A DNA stretch of 64,000 nucleotides from Roseivirga sp. UBA6061 (lineage in GTDB: Bacteria; Bacteroidota; Bacteroidia; Cytophagales; Cyclobacteriaceae): positions 5,626 through 69,625 of the forward strand of contig DIYF01000034.1 in assembly GCA_002427745.1 (NCBI GenBank). Direction: 5' to 3'. Made by a program: the position numbers and the translations under genes. This document shows positions 16,839 through 24,455 of the stretch, in pieces. The notes under the pieces were generated by a model that was not told the DNA's origin, made no database searches, and worked only from the letters and a program-made list of their open reading frames with translations. Positions within the stretch are counted from its first letter, which is position 1, and every line of letters starts with the position of its first letter.

Positions 16839-17384
16839 ATGAAAGCTAAAATCATGCTTTATGCCGGGTTACTGATTGTACTGGTAACCAGTGTGCTTTC
16901 CGTCAGAGGTAGTCAGGACGGTATTCAGGATCAGGATAAAGCAAAGAAAGGGGAGAAGTACGAAATAGAGCTGACAGAAGAAGAGTGGAAGCAGCGACTG
17001 ACCCCGGAGCAGTTCCAGATATTGAGAAAGCAGGCGACAGAGGCCAGGTTTACCGGTAAGTACGATAAGTTTTACAAAAAGGGCACCTATTACTCGGCAG
17101 CCTCACTTGAGCCTGTATTCAGCTCAGAGACTAAATACAATTCAGGAAGCGGCTGGCCGGCATTTTATGCGCCCATTACAGAAGGAGCGGTGAAGCTGGT
17201 GAAAGATACGAGCTACGGCATGGTGCGCTGGGAGGTAGTTGACAGCAAAAGCGGTTCTCACCTGGGGCATGTTTTTAATGATGGTCCCAAGCCGACAGGC
17301 CTGAGGTATTGTATCAATTCTGCGGCACTGATCTTTGTTCCGGAGGGAGAAAAACCACCTGTATTTAAAAAAGACATTAACTAG
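16839..17384 (+). CDS. msrB: Peptide-methionine (R)-S-oxide reductase (zinc-less MsrB)
   Basis: 181 residues from the ATG at 16839; a TTG three codons earlier is not favoured. The N-terminal hydrophobic segment (about 5-22) is a signal peptide or anchor, so the enzyme acts in the envelope. The MsrB fold is clear: [17 protein letters not shown] and the catalytic Cys158 in R-Y-C-I-N-S. Both zinc CxxC pairs found in many MsrB are replaced by Ser (Y-Y-S-A-A-S and D-S-K-S-G-S). It reduces methionine-R-sulfoxide in oxidised proteins. An MsrA with an export signal lies two genes downstream, so the pair probably repairs envelope proteins. Confidence 0.93.
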   Translation: MKAKIMLYAGLLIVLVTSVLSVRGSQDGIQDQDKAKKGEKYEIELTEEEWKQRLTPEQFQILRKQATEARFTGKYDKFYKKGTYYSAASLEPVFSSETKYNSGSGWPAFYAPITEGAVKLVKDTSYGMVRWEVVDSKSGSHLGHVFNDGPKPTGLRYCINSAALIFVPEGEKPPVFKKDIN

Positions 17385-17414
17385 TTCTGCGGACGAAAAT
17401 AATTACTTAACATT

Positions 17415-17437
17415 GGCCTGTTTTACAGGCCTTTTTT
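17415..17437 (+). terminator. Intrinsic terminator after msrB
   Basis: GGCCTGT-TTT-ACAGGCC followed by six T. It separates msrB from the MazG-like gene, which begins 10 bp later. Confidence 0.85.
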
Positions 17438-17446
17438 ATTTCCGAT

Positions 17447-17923
17447 ATGCAAGAACCACAACCACTCAACAGTGTAGCAGAATTTCACAAAACATTTAAA
17501 CACCCCATTCTTGACAGCCCTCAGATTCCACCGCAAAACCGATGTGAGCTGAGAGTTTCGCTGATTGCCGAAGAGTTAAAGGAACTGGAAGAAGCCATTG
17601 CTGCCAAGGATTTGGTAGAGGTAGCCGATGCTCTTTGTGATATTCAGTACGTACTGTCGGGTGCCATACTTGAATTTGGTCTGGGTGATAAGTTCAAAAC
17701 CCTGTTTGACGAGGTACAGCGCTCTAATATGAGTAAAACCTGCAAAGACATGGAAGAAGCAAAAGCTACGCAGGCACACTACCTGGCCAAAGATGGTACA
17801 GAGAGCTATATTGAAGAGTCTGACGGACACTTTCTGGTTTATCGCAAGGGCGATAACAAAACGTTAAAATCGGTTAATTACTCACCAGCCGATCTGAAAA
17901 GCATTTTGTCTGACAATCTCTGA
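17447..17923 (+). CDS. MazG-like nucleotide pyrophosphohydrolase
   Basis: 158 residues, cytosolic. The all-alpha NTP-PPase signature is present: E-E-L-K-E-L-E-E-A (the EExxE metal site, about residues 44-52) and E-V-A-D-A-L-C-D-I-Q-Y (the ExxD site, about 63-73). The family hydrolyses nucleoside triphosphates or related pyrophosphates to monophosphates, often for house-cleaning of damaged nucleotides. The C-terminal ~50 residues (Y-I-E-E-S-D-G-H-F-L-V-Y) are an added domain. Its position between msrB and msrA would fit cleaning up oxidised nucleotides, but that is inference. Confidence 0.85.
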   Translation: MQEPQPLNSVAEFHKTFKHPILDSPQIPPQNRCELRVSLIAEELKELEEAIAAKDLVEVADALCDIQYVLSGAILEFGLGDKFKTLFDEVQRSNMSKTCKDMEEAKATQAHYLAKDGTESYIEESDGHFLVYRKGDNKTLKSVNYSPADLKSILSDNL

Positions 17924-17970
17924 AAACCATTCTGCTGAACAGACCGTTGCAGCTATCAAAGATTAATATT

Positions 17971-18636
17971 ATGAAACTGCGATATTCTGTATTTACTACA
18001 CTTATGAGCCTGGCACTGCTGGCCTGTACTCAGGCACAGGGGCAGGGCACTGATGAAGTAGATAATTCCAAGAGACCAGCGGGTACTGAGATAGCCACCT
18101 TTGCAGGAGGCTGTTTTTGGTGTACTGAAGCTGTCTTTGAACGTGTTATTGGTGTAAAAGATGTATTCTCAGGCTACACCGGTGGCCCACAGGAGCACCC
18201 GACCTACCGGCAGGTGAGCTATGGAGATACTGACCATGCCGAAGCTGTACAGATTTATTATGATCCCAAGCAGGTTACCTATAAGGAACTGGTAGAGATA
18301 TTCTTCGCTACACACGACCCGACTCAGCTAAATCGTCAGGGGCCGGATAGAGGCAGACAGTATCGTTCAGCCGTATACTTCCACGATGAAACACAAAGAA
18401 AAATCGCTGCAGATCATATGGCTAAGCTGACCAAGTCAGGCAAATACAGCAAAGATATCGTGACTGAGCTGACGGCTTATGACAAATTCTGGGTAGCAGA
18501 AAAGTATCACCAGGATTATTACGAGCTCAATCCGGGCAATGGTTATATCATCAATATTGCTATTCCCAAGGTTAAGAAATTCAAGAAGCTCTTCCCTGAT
18601 AAGGTAAAACCTAAATACGGTGGAGGAGGACACTAG
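17971..18636 (+). CDS. msrA: Peptide-methionine (S)-S-oxide reductase MsrA, exported
   Basis: 221 residues from the ATG at 17971. The N-terminus is a lipoprotein-type signal (L-A-L-L-A-C, Cys near residue 19). The MsrA active site is G-G-C-F-W-C-T-E-A-V-F, with the first Cys as nucleophile. Further family motifs are S-G-Y-T-G-G, G-D-T-D-H-A-E-A-V and Q-Y-R-S-A-V-Y. The C-terminus ends K-Y-G-G-G-G-H and lacks the usual resolving Cys pair. It reduces methionine-S-sulfoxide, complementing the MsrB two genes upstream. Confidence 0.95.
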   Translation: MKLRYSVFTTLMSLALLACTQAQGQGTDEVDNSKRPAGTEIATFAGGCFWCTEAVFERVIGVKDVFSGYTGGPQEHPTYRQVSYGDTDHAEAVQIYYDPKQVTYKELVEIFFATHDPTQLNRQGPDRGRQYRSAVYFHDETQRKIAADHMAKLTKSGKYSKDIVTELTAYDKFWVAEKYHQDYYELNPGNGYIINIAIPKVKKFKKLFPDKVKPKYGGGGH

Positions 18637-18750
18637 TGTGGCGGTGTAACGCCAAAGGTAGTGCGTGTGCGTACAGCATGCTTATACTTTAGTTGTAGTG
18701 ATAAGGGTTATCAGTTGATCGGTAATTAGTTATCAGGCATAAGAGTATAA

Positions 18751-18797
18751 AAAAGTAAAAGCCAGATACCTGAATGTATCTGGCTTTTACTTTTTTA
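18751..18797. terminator. Strong intrinsic terminator
   Basis: AAAAGTAAAAGCCAGATAC pairs perfectly with GTATCTGGCTTTTACTTTT around a 6-base loop, then continues TTATT. It closes the msrA transcript. Confidence 0.9.
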
Positions 18798-18846
18798 TTG
18801 AATCGGATTAGGAGTAAATGAAGGTTGCAACTTACATTGGCTGCTT

Positions 18847-19479
18847 ATGATCAATGAAAGGAATATTCTGGAATACGTGAGTTCTCAGAAAGTTCTTAGC
18901 GGCTGTTGTGATCACTCGGACTTTTTTGAGTGGAAAAATGGTACTCAGTCTTTGACATCTTCTTTGAAGTCTATCGGTAAAATTGAACTGAAGGCAACAT
19001 ATGAGCAAAAGGGACCTTATTGGGGCCTGAATGCCCCCATAATATTGGACAGTTATCCGTATAACAGGTCAGAAATCTTGCAATGTCAGAAATGCGGACT
19101 ATGCTTTTTTAATTACAATGAAGTTGGCGGACACGGCATTCAGAACAGGTATAGGGTAATAAGACCGGCTCTTTTCCTGAATCCATGTGAGGAGATCATT
19201 ATGGATCTGGCCAGAGTCACCAATAGCTTCACAATTCATGAATATTTCAAACGAGAGCTGGGATTTCCGTCTTTTTATGGAAAGAACTGGGACGCTTTGT
19301 GGGAAGTAATTAGCGAGTTAGTAGTTATGCCAGAGTTATTGATCATGTTCAATTGGAATGAATATTCGAGACGTTTTCAGAGAGATGCCGGCACATTGTT
19401 GGAGCTATCTGAAAAGTATAATAGTCTGGAACATGGTGACCAGAAGATCAAGGTTGTGGGTGACTCCTGTGTATTTTAG
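18847..19479 (+). CDS. Barstar-domain protein with Cys-rich N-terminal region
   Basis: 210 residues. The C-terminal ~80 residues (about 127-205) match barstar, the ribonuclease-inhibitor fold: F-K-R-E-L-G-F-P-S-F-Y-G-K-N-W-D-A-L, then W-E-V-I-S-E-L, then a hydrophobic strand before W-N-E-Y. The N-terminal ~120 residues hold Cys20-Cys21-D-H and a Cys80-x2-Cys83-x2-Cys86 cluster that could bind metal. Barstar proteins neutralise barnase-type secreted ribonucleases. No such toxin is adjacent, so this may be an orphan immunity protein. It stands alone after a strong terminator. Confidence 0.8.
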   Translation: MINERNILEYVSSQKVLSGCCDHSDFFEWKNGTQSLTSSLKSIGKIELKATYEQKGPYWGLNAPIILDSYPYNRSEILQCQKCGLCFFNYNEVGGHGIQNRYRVIRPALFLNPCEEIIMDLARVTNSFTIHEYFKRELGFPSFYGKNWDALWEVISELVVMPELLIMFNWNEYSRRFQRDAGTLLELSEKYNSLEHGDQKIKVVGDSCVF

Positions 19480-19532
19480 CATATATACTGGAGTGACTAG
19501 AACCAAAACACTCAAGCCTCCAATGCGTTTCT

Positions 19533-19620
19533 CTATACCCTATACCCTATACCCTATACCCTATACCCTATACCCGATACCCGATACCCGATACCCGATA
19601 CCCGATACCTGATACCTGAT
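19533..19620. repeat. Heptanucleotide tandem repeat, three variant blocks
   Basis: Twelve perfect-length 7-bp units in a row: six CTATACC, five CGATACC, then TGATACC and a partial TGATAACC. It lies between convergent genes and ends 22 bp before the HEAT-repeat gene stop. The sorted variant blocks suggest expansion by slippage from single changed units. Confidence 0.9.
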
Positions 19621-19641
19621 AACCAATAACCAAAACTACCC

Positions 19642-20160
19642 TCAAATCTTCTCCAGGGCCTTCAGGGTCTTTTTTCCACGACTTTTAAAGCCGGCAGTGC
19701 CATAGGGCAACTGGTCCTCAATGGCATAGTACAGCTCGTCTTTCAGCTCAGGTACCTTCTTTACAATACTCAGTAGTACCGTCATTGAGAATACTTTGAT
19801 GGCGACAGGTTCTTCTATAGAGGTGAGATAGTCGAAACACAGCTCTGCCAGTTCTCCCCATTGTTCTTCCGGTATTTCGGTTTCTGATAAAAACCGAAGT
19901 GTATTGCGCTTGGCGGCAATATGCACATCAGGTTTTTTGAGGTTTTCTACCATTTCAGGGATGTAGGGCATCACGATTTCCGGGTGAAGCCTGGCCACAT
20001 CACCCACTACCCAGGCCGCCCGCTGAATGACCCGGTACTCATCATAGAGGAATAACTTCATCAGCTTGTCAAACCGTTCACGGTCCCCATCGATATAATT
20101 CACGATAAGAGTCGTATTTTCTTTGGAGTGGGTCGTTAACAATTGTTTTCTCAGGTCCAT
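19642..20160 (-). CDS. HEAT-repeat protein
   Basis: 172 residues, all helical, with about four HEAT-like helix pairs (Y-R-V-I-Q-R-A-A-W-V-V-G-D-V-A; K-R-N-T-L-R-F-L-S-E-T; A-I-K-V-F-S-M-T-V-L). There is no signal peptide, so it is cytosolic. Its role is probably protein-protein interaction; the partner is unknown. The end is basic (K-S-R-G-K-K-T-L-K-A-L). It is divergent from the DUF456 gene over 57 bp. Confidence 0.8.
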   Translation of the reverse strand: MDLRKQLLTTHSKENTTLIVNYIDGDRERFDKLMKLFLYDEYRVIQRAAWVVGDVARLHPEIVMPYIPEMVENLKKPDVHIAAKRNTLRFLSETEIPEEQWGELAELCFDYLTSIEEPVAIKVFSMTVLLSIVKKVPELKDELYYAIEDQLPYGTAGFKSRGKKTLKALEKI

Positions 20161-20217
20161 CTTATTACAAATAAAGGAAATTTAGCATCTTTAAACGCGG
20201 TCAGATACCGGTTATAC

Positions 20218-20706
20218 ATGGATATTGTCTTAGTCATTTTGGGTTTAATTTGTGTTGTAGTAGGAATACTCGGGTGTTTCCTGCCCATCATTCCCGGCCC
20301 CCCTATAAGTTTTTTGGCCTTACTACTTGTTCACTGGACAGAGCGTATCGATCTGGACTCAAACACGTTATGGATATGGGGCTTTGTTATGGCAGCAGTA
20401 ACCGCACTTGATTATGTAGTACCCGTGTATGGAACCAAGAAATTCGGAGGTACCAAACGAGGGGTCTGGGGGAGTACCATTGGCCTGGTGGCAGGATTAA
20501 TTTTCTTTCCACCCCTGGGTATCATCATTGGTCCGTTTGTAGGAGCATTTCTGGGTGAAATGAGTGCCAGTCCGGATACTAAGAAAGCATTAAGATCCGC
20601 ATTCGGATCGTTTTTAGGCTTTTTGGTCGGTACCTTACTCAAGCTTATTGCCTCTGGCTGGATGGCCTGGATTTTCTTTTCAGAAGCATGGGATGTCTTT
20701 ACCTGA
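20218..20706 (+). CDS. DUF456 family membrane protein
   Basis: 162 residues from the ATG at 20218; an upstream TTG would overlap the divergent gene and lacks support. Four or five hydrophobic helices contain the family features: L-P-I-I-P-G-P-P-I-S-F near residue 22, G-T-K-K-F-G-G-T-K-R-G near 74, P-P-L-G-I-I-I-G-P-F-V-G-A-F-L-G-E near 100. It is an integral inner-membrane protein of unknown function. Its end overlaps the next gene by 14 bp, so the two are probably co-translated. Confidence 0.9.
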   Translation: MDIVLVILGLICVVVGILGCFLPIIPGPPISFLALLLVHWTERIDLDSNTLWIWGFVMAAVTALDYVVPVYGTKKFGGTKRGVWGSTIGLVAGLIFFPPLGIIIGPFVGAFLGEMSASPDTKKALRSAFGSFLGFLVGTLLKLIASGWMAWIFFSEAWDVFT

Positions 20707-22390
20707 TAGTTTGATTAAGCGTTTATTCTATATCCTCTGTTTAAGTGGTTGTTTGCCACTTACTGCACAAAATGATGTAGATAGCCTCAGGTACATTCTG
20801 GATAACTACAAATCTGTCGATACAGTCAGAGTAAACCTGCTCAACCAGCTAGGCTATGAATACTGGATTGTCGACCCCATCCAATCAGATGGATATGGAA
20901 ACCAGGCACTTACGCTATCGCAGCGGTTGTCGTTTAAGCCGGGAGAGGCCTTCGCTTACCGGGTAATCGGGGTGGCCCACTGGACAAGGGGCAATTATGA
21001 ACTGGGGCTTATCGCGCTGCTCAAATCACTTAATCTTTACAAAGAACTGGGCGATCAGCTGGGGGAAGCCAATTGTAACCTCAACATCGGCCTTATCTAT
21101 AGCGATCAAACCAACTACGATCGGGCACTGGACTATTTTATGGAGGCTATTTCGCTCTTCGAACCGCTCAACCGAAGTGACCGGATTGCCACAAGCTATA
21201 ATAAGGTAGGGGAGTTGCTCACCTTCCAGAAAAACTATACACAGGCCTATGACTACCTCATCCGCGCGCTGAGCATCCATCAGAGCAATGGTTTTGACTA
21301 TGGTATTTCAGAATCAAATAACCGCCTCGGGCAGCTTTTTATCAGACAGGGAGAGTTTGATCGCGGCCTGGTCTATCTCTTTAACTCCCTGGAGATCAGT
21401 GAAAGAATCAATGACCAGGAAGGTATAGCAAGAGACTACGAGAATATCGGGAATGCCTATCTGCATAAAAAGAACTACACAGAGGCAGAGAAGTACCTGA
21501 GCAAAGGTGAAGAAAAAGCCAAAGAGTTTGGCTCAAAGCGCTGGCTCAGAGATATCTACCAGGATTTTAAATTTCTTTCCGTTTTACGCGGAAGTTTACA
21601 GGATGCCCTTCGCTACTCCGACCTGTATATGACCATGAAAGACAGTCTATTCAATGAGCAAATGGCCAATAGAATTGCTGAGCTTGAGCGGCAAAATGAA
21701 ATTGCTGTTAAGGAAAAGGAACTGGAGGCTATCAAGCAGGAAAGGCAATTGCTGGAAGAAAAAGACGACCTGAACAATACCTTGAATATCGTTTTAGGAG
21801 TTTCCATTCTGCTATTGGCAATATCCGCTTATCTCGTCATTAACCGTCAGCGGCTGAAAATCAGAAAAGATAAAGATCTGTATGAATCAAAGCAGGCGCT
21901 CTCAAAGGCAGAACTGGCCAATTCTCAGCTACACCAGGCAGAACTGAAGCAGGAGCTGGAGTTTAAAAACAAGGAGCTGACCTCTTACACCATCAACTTT
22001 ATCAGAAAAAATGAGGTAATGGAGGAGCTTAAGGTTTCTATTCAGTCCATCAAGGCCACTGTTGATGATGATACTGCCGCCAAACTCTCCAGACTGGGCC
22101 GAACAGTGGATAATGCCCTGGATGTAGATAAAGACTGGGAAGACTTTAAGCTCTACTTTGAGAATGTGCACAAGGATTTTTTCAGAAACCTGAAGCAGCA
22201 GTTTCCTGAGCTGGGCAATAGCGAGCTGAAACTATGCGCCTTACTTAAGCTCAACCTGAACATGAAGGAGACTGCTGCCATCATGGGCATTTCTCCTGAG
22301 AGTGTAAAAACTGCCAGATATCGCCTGAGAAAAAAACTTAATCTCAAAAAAGAAAATTCTTTGACGGATTTTGTCATGTCTATTTCCTGA
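20693..22390 (+). CDS. TPR sensor-regulator with transmembrane helix and LuxR-like HTH
   Basis: 565 residues from the ATG at 20693, which overlaps the DUF456 gene by 14 bp. It has a signal/anchor (about 8-22), five to six TPR repeats (about 40-310: Y-E-L-G-L-I-A-L-L-K-S-L; Y-D-R-A-L-D-Y-F-M-E-A-I; F-D-R-G-L-V-Y-L-F-N-S-L), a coiled coil, one transmembrane helix near 370-390, a second coiled coil, and a C-terminal helix-turn-helix (K-E-T-A-A-I-M-G-I-S-P-E-S-V-K-T-A-R-Y). This is a well-populated Bacteroidota architecture in which a periplasmic TPR sensor controls a cytoplasmic DNA-binding end. Targets are unknown; the envelope operon starting 233 bp downstream is a candidate. Confidence 0.88.
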   Translation: MSLPDSLIKRLFYILCLSGCLPLTAQNDVDSLRYILDNYKSVDTVRVNLLNQLGYEYWIVDPIQSDGYGNQALTLSQRLSFKPGEAFAYRVIGVAHWTRGNYELGLIALLKSLNLYKELGDQLGEANCNLNIGLIYSDQTNYDRALDYFMEAISLFEPLNRSDRIATSYNKVGELLTFQKNYTQAYDYLIRALSIHQSNGFDYGISESNNRLGQLFIRQGEFDRGLVYLFNSLEISERINDQEGIARDYENIGNAYLHKKNYTEAEKYLSKGEEKAKEFGSKRWLRDIYQDFKFLSVLRGSLQDALRYSDLYMTMKDSLFNEQMANRIAELERQNEIAVKEKELEAIKQERQLLEEKDDLNNTLNIVLGVSILLLAISAYLVINRQRLKIRKDKDLYESKQALSKAELANSQLHQAELKQELEFKNKELTSYTINFIRKNEVMEELKVSIQSIKATVDDDTAAKLSRLGRTVDNALDVDKDWEDFKLYFENVHKDFFRNLKQQFPELGNSELKLCALLKLNLNMKETAAIMGISPESVKTARYRLRKKLNLKKENSLTDFVMSIS

Positions 22391-22623
22391 TTTTGACCTG
22401 TCTACCTGTATCAGACTGAAATAAGCCTTATTTTAGTTACTGAGCCTTTTTTTACCATCATGTTCACCTATTGTCAACCTGATTTTCGATAGTGTCAACC
22501 TATGGTAGTCCGTTGAATCCGTTATCCACATTAGACATTTTCTACATTTGAATTGTCTAAGCCACGCAGCCTTTTCGAAAAGGGCTGTGTATAGTCGGTA
22601 ACTCAAATAATAATCTAGACATT

Positions 22624-23418
22624 ATGAAACTTATCAAATCTGTTCTGGTCCTCTTCTTGCTGATAGTAGTTATGTGGAGGTGTACTTCTGAGCAGGAACC
22701 TATTCCGGATGATTGTGTCGCCAATGGTGTGACCCTGGTACTTGACACAAAAACTGATGCCAATTGTGGTCTGGCAGATGGTAGTATTTCGGTGAATGCG
22801 AGTGGTGCCGGAGGTAGCTTCACTTATACAGTCAACGGTCAGCCGGCCGATGCCAGTGGCACTTTTCAGAACCTGGCAGCAGGATCTTATGTGATTGTGG
22901 CCACAGAGGCAGGCGGGTGTACCGCTGAATTGACTGTGGAGGTATTGAATGCTGATGGTGTGAACGCAACTGCTGATACTTCAGTGAGCAGCTGCGAAAA
23001 TCCAACAGGAAGTATTACGATAAACGCCACGGGAGGAGCAACTCCCTACGAGTATAAACTGGACGATGGTGCTTTCGGAAATTCTGCCAGCTTCAATGCT
23101 ATTGGTGCAGGAGACTATGAAGTAACTGTACGCGATGCCAGTGGCTGTGAGGTAACATTACAGGTCAACGTGAAAAGTGACGTGACTTTTGGTGAGATCA
23201 ACACCATCATACAGACCAACTGTGCTGTACCGGGATGTCATGCTGGTAATCAGGGCCCTGACCTGAGAGTAGCAGGTAACATTACGGGAAGTGCCAACAG
23301 AATTCAGATCAGAACCGGTGCGAGAACGATGCCACCACCATCCAGCGGCAGAAGCCTCACGGATGCTGAGATAGAAAAAATTGCCTGCTGGGTAGCCGAT
23401 GGAGCGCCAGGTAGCTAA
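22624..23418 (+). CDS. Lipoprotein with two SprB repeats and a cytochrome-like C-terminal domain
   Basis: 264 residues with a lipoprotein signal (V-V-M-W-R-C, Cys20). Two SprB-type repeats at about 48-107 and 123-184 share G-S-I-(S/T)-(V/I)-N-A...Y and end G-G-C or S-G-C. The C-terminal ~70 residues look like a cytochrome c domain. N-C-A-V-P-G-C-H (Cys200, Cys205, His206) is a CX4CH spacing rather than CXXCH, followed by T-M-P-P-P (Met236 as possible axial ligand) and D-A-E-I-E-K-I-A-C-W-V-A-D-G-A-P, typical of such domains. Probably a periplasm-facing electron carrier or heme-binding surface protein. First gene of a likely four-gene operon. Confidence 0.8.
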   Translation: MKLIKSVLVLFLLIVVMWRCTSEQEPIPDDCVANGVTLVLDTKTDANCGLADGSISVNASGAGGSFTYTVNGQPADASGTFQNLAAGSYVIVATEAGGCTAELTVEVLNADGVNATADTSVSSCENPTGSITINATGGATPYEYKLDDGAFGNSASFNAIGAGDYEVTVRDASGCEVTLQVNVKSDVTFGEINTIIQTNCAVPGCHAGNQGPDLRVAGNITGSANRIQIRTGARTMPPPSSGRSLTDAEIEKIACWVADGAPGS

Positions 23419-23434
23419 TCAAAACTATACAACT

Positions 23435-23860
23435 ATGAACAAGAAAAGACTTTTATTAATCGCTGTGGTGGTTGCCGCCATTGGAGGTTATTTTGTCTGG
23501 GCTAACTTTTTGAAAACAGCCCCCTCTATGTCAAGCCTTGATGCTGACTACAGAGTGAATGCAGTGGAATTTTATGCTGAATTTGATGAGAGCGAAGAAG
23601 CTGCCAATATCAAATATCAGAACAAGATTGTCGAGATTGTAGGAGAGGTAGAAGGAGTAGATGTCTCAGAAGGCAGTTTACCGGTAATTACCCTTAAGAC
23701 AGACGGGTTCGGGACCATCAAGTGCACTATGGAAGCGCAGCTATCCAGTGACGAACTCAACGACATTCAGCTAAACTCCAGCCTGGTAATCAGGGGAGAG
23801 TGCCAGGGAATGTTGCTGGATGTGCTGATTGGCCGATCTGTTGTAATTGAACCTTCCTGA
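23435..23860 (+). CDS. OB-fold (tRNA_anti-like) membrane-anchored protein
   Basis: 141 residues from the ATG at 23435. An N-terminal anchor (about 5-25) is followed by a periplasmic OB-fold domain of the tRNA_anti-like type (A-E-F-D-E-S-E-E-A-A-N-I-K-Y-Q-N-K-I, then V-G-E-V-E-G-V and S-S-L-V-I-R-G-E-C). Despite the family name, no tRNA role is implied for exported members. It starts 16 bp after the cytochrome-like lipoprotein, inside the same operon. Confidence 0.82.
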   Translation: MNKKRLLLIAVVVAAIGGYFVWANFLKTAPSMSSLDADYRVNAVEFYAEFDESEEAANIKYQNKIVEIVGEVEGVDVSEGSLPVITLKTDGFGTIKCTMEAQLSSDELNDIQLNSSLVIRGECQGMLLDVLIGRSVVIEPS

Positions 23861-23886
23861 TTTTTAAACCAAAACGAAACAAAAAA

Positions 23887-24450
23887 ATGAAACCAATGAG
23901 AATATTTTTAGTACTCGCTTTAAGTCTGGGCTTCTTTTCTGTGAACGCTCAGGACCGCTACCTTACCCGTACGGGACATATCAAATTCTTCTCCTCAGCA
24001 CCGCTGGAAGATATTGAAGCTCACAATTATAAGGTGCTCAGCATTGTAGACCTGAGCAAAGGCCAGATCGCAGTAGATTTGCTGATCAAAGCTTTTGAGT
24101 TTGAAAAGAAGCTAATGCAGGAGCACTTCAATGAAAACTATATGGAGTCAGGCAAATACCCTAAATCTACCTTTAAAGGTAACTTTGAGGTGCCTGCCGG
24201 ATTGAAGTCTATGGACGATGGTACCTATGAACTGGATGTGACGGGAGAGCTTTCTGTGCACGGTGTCAAGAAGCCGGTGAATACCACTGCGACATTGACC
24301 GTAGAGGGAGGAAAGCTGAAAGGCGCAGTGCAGTTTGGTGTAAAAGTCAAAGATCACGACATCAAAATTCCTAAAGTAGTAGTGAGAAACATTGCTGAAG
24401 AAGTGGAAGTTACTGCCGAGTTTGAGTACGAACCTTACAAAAAAGGATAA
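23887..24450 (+). CDS. YceI-family periplasmic protein
   Basis: 187 residues with a signal peptide ending near V-N-A-Q (residue 22). YceI features: H-I-K-F-F-S-S-A-P-L-E-D-I-E-A near the start, F-E-F-E-K-K-L-M-Q-E-H-F, K-Y-P-K-S-T-F-K-G-N and L-S-V-H-G-V-K-K-P. YceI proteins are lipocalin-like barrels that bind polyisoprenoid compounds such as quinones. With a cytochrome-like partner in the operon, a redox or isoprenoid-handling role in the envelope is plausible. The DUF5777 gene follows 5 bp later. Confidence 0.92.
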   Translation: MKPMRIFLVLALSLGFFSVNAQDRYLTRTGHIKFFSSAPLEDIEAHNYKVLSIVDLSKGQIAVDLLIKAFEFEKKLMQEHFNENYMESGKYPKSTFKGNFEVPAGLKSMDDGTYELDVTGELSVHGVKKPVNTTATLTVEGGKLKGAVQFGVKVKDHDIKIPKVVVRNIAEEVEVTAEFEYEPYKKG

Positions 24451-24455
24451 GGGAA

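Noticed and set aside
19358..19612. Open frame reading through the heptamer repeat
   Set aside because: Its second half is only tandem Y-P-I-P-(Y/D)-T units from the microsatellite and its first half is antisense-frame to the barstar gene.
19533..19620. Possible CRISPR array or telomere-like sequence
   Set aside because: Units are 7 bp with no spacers, so not CRISPR; and the position is internal between genes, so not a chromosome end.
22543..22550. TACATTTG as promoter of the cytochrome-like operon
   Set aside because: Matches the -7 consensus, but no -33 element lies at the expected distance; too weak to list as a feature.
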